Origin: Coriobacteriaceae bacterium
GTDB lineage: Bacteria > Actinomycetota > Coriobacteriia > Coriobacteriales > Coriobacteriaceae
Direction of reading: 5' to 3'
DNA length: 64,000 nt
Assembly (NCBI GenBank): GCA_902363125.1
Contig: CABIZD010000002.1
Span: 1 to 64,000, forward strand
The position numbers were made by a program, and so were the translations under genes. Under the pieces are notes generated by a model. The model was not told the origin of the DNA. It worked only from the letters and a program-made list of their open reading frames with translations, and ran no database searches. The number at the start of each line of letters is the position of its first letter. The first letter of the stretch is position 1. Below are positions 60,762-64,000 of the stretch, one piece after another.

Positions 60762-60896
60762 CTACTGAGCGTCCGCAGCGCCGCAAGCGGTGCCGCAGGC
60801 CGGAGCAGCCTTGGGATCGGCGGAGCCGCAGGCGGGCGCGGGATCGGCGGTACCGCAAGAAGCGAAGGCGGCAACGTTCTCGAGATTCTCGGACAT
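60762..60896 (-). CDS. ACGX-repeat precursor peptide (RiPP)
   Basis: 44-residue peptide; only 45 codons. After a short leader (MSENLENVAAFA) the sequence contains four Cys-Gly units, SCGT, ACGS, ACGT and ACGA, at Cys14, 23, 34 and 38, spaced by Ala/Asp/Pro (ADPAP, ADPKAAP). This is the layout of the ACGX-repeat peptides that TIGRFAMs pairs with a dedicated radical SAM-SPASM maturase, whose gene is in the same unit. ATG 60896 follows AAAGGA. No protease or exporter gene is adjacent, so the mature product may remain in the cell or use distant export. Confidence 0.8.
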   Translation of the reverse strand: MSENLENVAAFASCGTADPAPACGSADPKAAPACGTACGAADAQ

Positions 60897-61001
60897 GGCA
60901 ATTCCTTTCGATTGAGGGCGGCTGGGCGAAGCCGCCCGGACGTAGACGCTTTTGCGCCTAAGCACATCATGCGAGGAATGCACCCCACCCAAAAGAAGGC
61001 A

Positions 61002-61032
61002 CTAATCTATTAGCCAGTTACCAAAAAGTAAG
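61002..61032. promoter_or_regulatory. Operator-like dyads between the ACGX unit and hxlR
   Basis: CTAATCTATTAG (61002-61013) is a perfect 12-bp inverted repeat and GTTACCAAAAAGTAAG (61017-61032) is a looser dyad of the GTTAC-N6-GTAA shape known for HxlR-family operators. They lie in the shared divergent promoter region. Confidence 0.5.
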
Positions 61033-61094
61033 TTGTAGCCGCGGGCGCCAGCAGCTGCGATAATGCAAGCAACCTACCCGATTGCGAGGTTACC

Positions 61095-61427
61095 ATGCTC
61101 ACCAAAGAAGAACTGCCTCCCTGCCCCGTCGCCACGTGTTTTCAGCTCTTTGGCAACAAGTGGAAAATCTATATCATCCAGCAGCTCATTGAGCAGCCCC
61201 TGGGCTTCAACGCGCTACATCGCTCTATTCCCGGCATCAGTCAAAAGGTGCTCTCGTCAAACCTAAAGGAAATGGATGCCGCGGGACTTATCACGCGCAC
61301 CGTCATTCCCGAAACGCCCATCCGTACCGAATACGCGCTGAGCGAGCTGGGTCAAAGCCTTATGCCCATCATCGATTCTCTTGTGGAATGGGGCACCGAC
61401 TACCAGCAGCTTGTGCGAAGCTCCTAG
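61095..61427 (+). CDS. HxlR-family winged-helix regulator with N-terminal cysteines
   Basis: 110-residue HxlR/MarR-type regulator: FGNKWKIYIIQQLIEQPLGFNALHRSIPGISQKVLSSNLKEMDAAGLI (key part FNALHRSIPGISQKVL) is the winged helix. The N-terminus has CPVATC, a Cys pair at the position used for thiol sensing in YodB/HypR relatives. It is divergent from the ACGX peptide unit with operator-like dyads between, so it likely represses or activates that unit in response to oxidants or electrophiles. Start 61095 is preceded by GAGG. Confidence 0.83.
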   Translation: MLTKEELPPCPVATCFQLFGNKWKIYIIQQLIEQPLGFNALHRSIPGISQKVLSSNLKEMDAAGLITRTVIPETPIRTEYALSELGQSLMPIIDSLVEWGTDYQQLVRSS

Positions 61428-61449
61428 CAGCTACGGGCTTTTGCAAATT

Positions 61450-61490
61450 GAGCGCCGTGGGGCATACCGCTCCACGGCGCTTACCTTTTT
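61450..61490 (+). terminator. Terminator after the HxlR gene
   Basis: GAGCGCCGTGG (61450-61460) pairs with CCACGGCGCTT (61472-61482, with a terminal G-U), followed by ACCTTTTTG. It separates the HxlR gene from the macrodomain unit. Confidence 0.8.
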
Positions 61491-61568
61491 GTGCCTTCTT
61501 TTGAAGAAGCGGTCCGGGTTGCACACTGCTGTCAAACACGCCCAACTCAATTGGACAGGAGGTCAGCC

Positions 61569-62354
61569 ATGAATCAAGCCGAGCGTCGTATTTGGCTTAT
61601 CGACGCATTGCTCAACGAGCGACCGGACGGGCGCGGCGTTGCCGTTCTCGCCGGAGCCGGCGAGCAGCGTGATTTGCTCAGGGCCCTTATGAACGTGCGG
61701 TCGCCCGAAGCGCTCGCGACAGAGGTGCTCGATATCCAGGATGCCTACTTGCAGCAGCGGCTTGTTGAGCGCGGCGGAGCGACCGATGCCCGCACGCTCC
61801 CCTACCGAAATCGCATTGCCGTCTGGCGTGGCGACATCACGCTGCTTAAGGCCGACGCCATCGTCAACGCCGCCAACAGCCAAATGCTCGGCTGTTTTGT
61901 GCCGGGACACCACTGCATCGACAATGCCATCCACACATACGCCGGCATGCAGCTGCGCCTGACGTGCGCCAGCCTCATGTGTAAACAGGGGCATGAGGAA
62001 CCGACCGCATGCGTCAAGGTCACGCCAGCCTTTAACCTGCACAGCAGCCATATCTTCCACACCGTCGGTCCCATCGTGCCCAACCATAAGCCTGGCCCGC
62101 GCGAGGAACTGCTACTGCGCCGTTGCTACACCAGCTGCCTGGAAGAAGCGACGAGCCGAAAGCTCGACACGCTTGCCTTCTGCTGCATTTCGACGGGCGT
62201 CTTTGGCTATCCCCAACAAGCCGCCGCGCGCGTTGCCATCGATGCCGTTCGTCATCATCTAGACCACAACGACCCCAACCTTAAGGTGATCTTCAATGTA
62301 TTTCTCGCGTCTGACGAGTCAATCTACCGCGACCTTCTCCAAGCGGATCGCTAA
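61569..62354 (+). CDS. Zinc-type macrodomain, SirTM-linked ADP-ribosyl hydrolase
   Basis: 261-residue macrodomain protein. The catalytic macro fold occupies the C-terminal 180 residues: GDITLLKADAIVNAANSQMLG, the metal-site pattern GCFVPGHHCIDNAIH, and CISTGVFGYP near the end. The zinc-containing variant (GHHC) is the class found with SirTM sirtuins and removes ADP-ribose from proteins. The N-terminal 75 residues are a helical extension. Start 61569 follows AGGAGG. It overlaps the downstream SirTM gene by 59 bases. Confidence 0.85.
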   Translation: MNQAERRIWLIDALLNERPDGRGVAVLAGAGEQRDLLRALMNVRSPEALATEVLDIQDAYLQQRLVERGGATDARTLPYRNRIAVWRGDITLLKADAIVNAANSQMLGCFVPGHHCIDNAIHTYAGMQLRLTCASLMCKQGHEEPTACVKVTPAFNLHSSHIFHTVGPIVPNHKPGPREELLLRRCYTSCLEEATSRKLDTLAFCCISTGVFGYPQQAAARVAIDAVRHHLDHNDPNLKVIFNVFLASDESIYRDLLQADR

Positions 62355-63180
62355 ACTCCGAGCCGCACTCGATGCATCCGACGCCGTGATAATCGGCGCC
62401 GGCGCGGGTCTTTCCACCGCGGCTGGCTACGCCTGCGCGGGAGAGCGCTTCGAGAAGCTCTTTGGCGACTTCGCCGCACGCTACGGCTTTACCGACATGT
62501 ACTCCGGCGGTTTCTACCCCTATGACTCCCTCGAGGAATACTGGGCATTTTGGAGCCGCTATATCATGTGCAACCGATATGACCCCATACCCAAGCCCAT
62601 CTACGAACAGCTTTTGGGCCTGCTGCGCGACCGAGATTACTTTGTGCTGACCACAAACGTAGACCATTGCTTCCAACGCGCCGGTTTCGATAAACAGCGA
62701 CTCTTTTACACGCAGGGCGACTATGGTCTATTCCAGTGCAGCAAGCCCTGCTGTCAGGAAACTTGGGACAACGAAGAGCTCGTACATTACATGGTCGCCG
62801 CCCAAGAAGACCTGCGCATTCCTTCTACGCTAGTGCCCCGTTGCCCCCATTGCGGCTCCCCGCTCACGATGAACCTGCGCGCCGACGATACGTTTGTGCA
62901 GGATAAGGGCTGGTATGCCGCGGCCGACCGTTACCAAGATTTCCTGCGCCGCCACAGCAATATGCGCATCCTGTTCTTGGAGCTTGGTGTGGGCGGCAAC
63001 ACGCCCGTCATCATCAAGTACCCGTTTTGGCAGATGACCGCCAAAAACGAGCGCGCAACGTACACATGCGTCAATTTTGGCGAGGCAGTCGCTCCGGCAG
63101 AAATCGCCGATCGCAGCATTCTAATCAACGCCGACGCAGGGCGTGTGCTGGACGCACTTGCCGTCCAAGCCGTCAGATGA
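62296..63180 (+). CDS. SirTM-type sirtuin, predicted protein ADP-ribosyltransferase
   Basis: 294-residue class M sirtuin. The NAD-binding loop is GAGAGLSTAAG near residue 34, the TTNVDHCFQRAGF motif near residue 118, and the segment that in deacetylases carries the catalytic His (HG) reads TQGDYG with Gln in its place. Zinc cysteines C-x4-C (CSKPCC) and CPHC are present. In Staphylococcus and Streptococcus such proteins mono-ADP-ribosylate a lipoylated GcvH-like carrier and the partner macrodomain reverses it. Start 62296 overlaps the macrodomain gene; it is preceded by AAGGTG. Confidence 0.85.
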   Translation: MYFSRLTSQSTATFSKRIAKLRAALDASDAVIIGAGAGLSTAAGYACAGERFEKLFGDFAARYGFTDMYSGGFYPYDSLEEYWAFWSRYIMCNRYDPIPKPIYEQLLGLLRDRDYFVLTTNVDHCFQRAGFDKQRLFYTQGDYGLFQCSKPCCQETWDNEELVHYMVAAQEDLRIPSTLVPRCPHCGSPLTMNLRADDTFVQDKGWYAAADRYQDFLRRHSNMRILFLELGVGGNTPVIIKYPFWQMTAKNERATYTCVNFGEAVAPAEIADRSILINADAGRVLDALAVQAVR

Positions 63181-63199
63181 CGAAGCCGATGCTCAACAT

Positions 63200-63252
63200 A
63201 GTCATTGGGAACGTTCCTGAATGACTAGCCGTTAAAGAACGTCCCCAACGAC
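63200..63252. repeat. Composite repeat, TCATTGGGGACG family, copy 4
   Basis: AGTCATTGGGAACGTTCCTG... palindrome followed by the inverted half AAGAACGTCCCCAACGAC. It sits between the convergent SirTM and dihydrouridine synthase genes. Confidence 0.8.
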
Positions 63253-63257
63253 TTCAT

Positions 63258-64000
63258 TTAGCCGCAAAAGCGGGCTATGGGCGCGAGCGGCTGCTCGCGA
63301 AAGACGCGCTCGACGGCGGCGCGGTATTCGTCGACCTTTTTGGTCTTGCGCACGATCTTGTGAACGGTAGCAGGATCGGCGAAGGCGCATTTGGCGTAGA
63401 ACCACCACTCCTTCATGCGGAAGACCGCGTTGCCCCCGATCTCGTCCGCATAAGCTGCAAACAGCGTGTCGTGGAAGCGCTGCAGCTCAGCTGCCGTGGC
63501 AACAGGACCGCCCTTAACCATGCGAGCCAGCGCGGGGTTCGCAAGCAAGCCGCGCCCCAACATGACGTGACGCGTTCCGGGATAGGCCTCCACCAGCGCA
63601 TCCATGTCCTCAAGATCAAAGATGTCGCCGTTGTAGGCCACCGGGAACGGCGCCCGCTTCAGCGTCTCACCGTAAAACTCTTTGCGCGGCGAGCCCGCAT
63701 AGCGGTCCTTTTGCACGCGCGGATGCACGATCAGCTCTGCCAGCGGCATGCGGCAATAGAGGCCAAGCACACGCTCGTATTCGTCGTCGCTTTCCAACCC
63801 CAGCCTGGTCTTGACCGACACCGGCAATGGCGAGCGCTCGCACACGTCACTCAAGAACACCTCGAGCTCATCGAGATTGCGCAGAAAACCCGAGCCCTTG
63901 CCCTTGGCGACAACCGTCCCCGAGGGGCAACCCAAGTTGAGGTTGACCTCGCGATAGCCCATGTCGGCGAGCACCTGCGCCGCCCACACAAACTCGTCCG
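63258..64000 (-). CDS. tRNA-dihydrouridine synthase, 5' end outside the window
   Basis: C-terminal 247 residues of a Dus-family enzyme that reduces uridine in tRNA. The catalytic cysteine segment NLNLGCPSGTVVAKGKGSGF, the flavin-phosphate residues VKTRLG, LIVHPRVQKDRYAG and VMLGRGLLANP are present. The frame is open to the window edge (preceding residues read ...DEFVWAAQ), so the start is not in view. Confidence 0.88.
   Translation of the reverse strand, partial: DEFVWAAQVLADMGYREVNLNLGCPSGTVVAKGKGSGFLRNLDELEVFLSDVCERSPLPVSVKTRLGLESDDEYERVLGLYCRMPLAELIVHPRVQKDRYAGSPRKEFYGETLKRAPFPVAYNGDIFDLEDMDALVEAYPGTRHVMLGRGLLANPALARMVKGGPVATAAELQRFHDTLFAAYADEIGGNAVFRMKEWWFYAKCAFADPATVHKIVRKTKKVDEYRAAVERVFREQPLAPIARFCG

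Overview
The window is high-G+C DNA, densely packed with short intergenic gaps and strong AAGGAGG-type ribosome binding sites. Protein flavour (LAXTG-type sorting signal, TetM-like GTPase, hybrid sensor kinases, SirTM/macrodomain pair) and the many GGGAC-containing stem-loop repeats suggest a gut actinobacterium of the class Coriobacteriia, most like Collinsella. This is inference from recognisable families; no database was searched. No rRNA, tRNA, CRISPR array, complete insertion sequence or prophage was seen.

Layout. 0.2-7.5 kb: a sortase-anchored surface protein, an esterase, a uracil permease, a MetE-like methyltransferase, and a HAD-LysR pair with a dyad-rich control region. 7.5-9.8 kb: two inverted repeats, a TPP riboswitch with terminator, and thiM / thiamine-binding protein / thiE. 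9.8-15.4 kb: patatin and two related cyclic-di-GMP proteins. 15.4-18.5 kb: FMN reductase, a long structured RNA leading into an ArsC-like gene that lacks its catalytic cysteine, a CobW-type GTPase and TrmL. 18.5-29.5 kb is the most accessory-looking part: a less GC-rich block (EcsC, DUF4230, lipoprotein, lone serine recombinase), then two paralogous AAA ATPases flanking a UvrA-like ABC protein, then a TetM/EF-G-like GTPase, punctuated by four copies of one palindromic repeat. 29.8-46.5 kb: mostly housekeeping genes (RsmJ, RlmA-like, Ung, RF3), transporters (MATE, DMT, ABC, ClC, VUT), regulators, a 47-codon small membrane protein missed by length cut-offs, and a LOG-family gene broken by a one-base deletion in a T run. 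46.7-53.2 kb: two sensor systems of the same logic facing each other, one with the solute-binding domains fused to a hybrid kinase and one with a separate binding lipoprotein. 53.3-58.9 kb: a C-S lyase, TrmO, an XRE-TipAS regulator, a glutaredoxin, an orphan 428-residue protein behind a LexA-type box, and a toxin-antitoxin-like pair. 59-61.4 kb: a compact RiPP locus of the ACGX type (44-residue Cys-Gly repeat precursor, flavin/ferredoxin fusion, radical SAM-SPASM maturase) with a divergent HxlR regulator. 61.5-63.2 kb: overlapping macrodomain and SirTM sirtuin genes for reversible protein ADP-ribosylation. The window ends inside a dihydrouridine synthase gene.

The strongest candidates for unusual biology are the ACGX peptide locus, the structured RNA at 16097-16266 whose 3' strand can switch between closing its own stem and covering the next gene's ribosome binding site, the SirTM-macrodomain pair, the LexA-box orphan gene, and the collection of unrelated stem-loops that share a GGGAC core.
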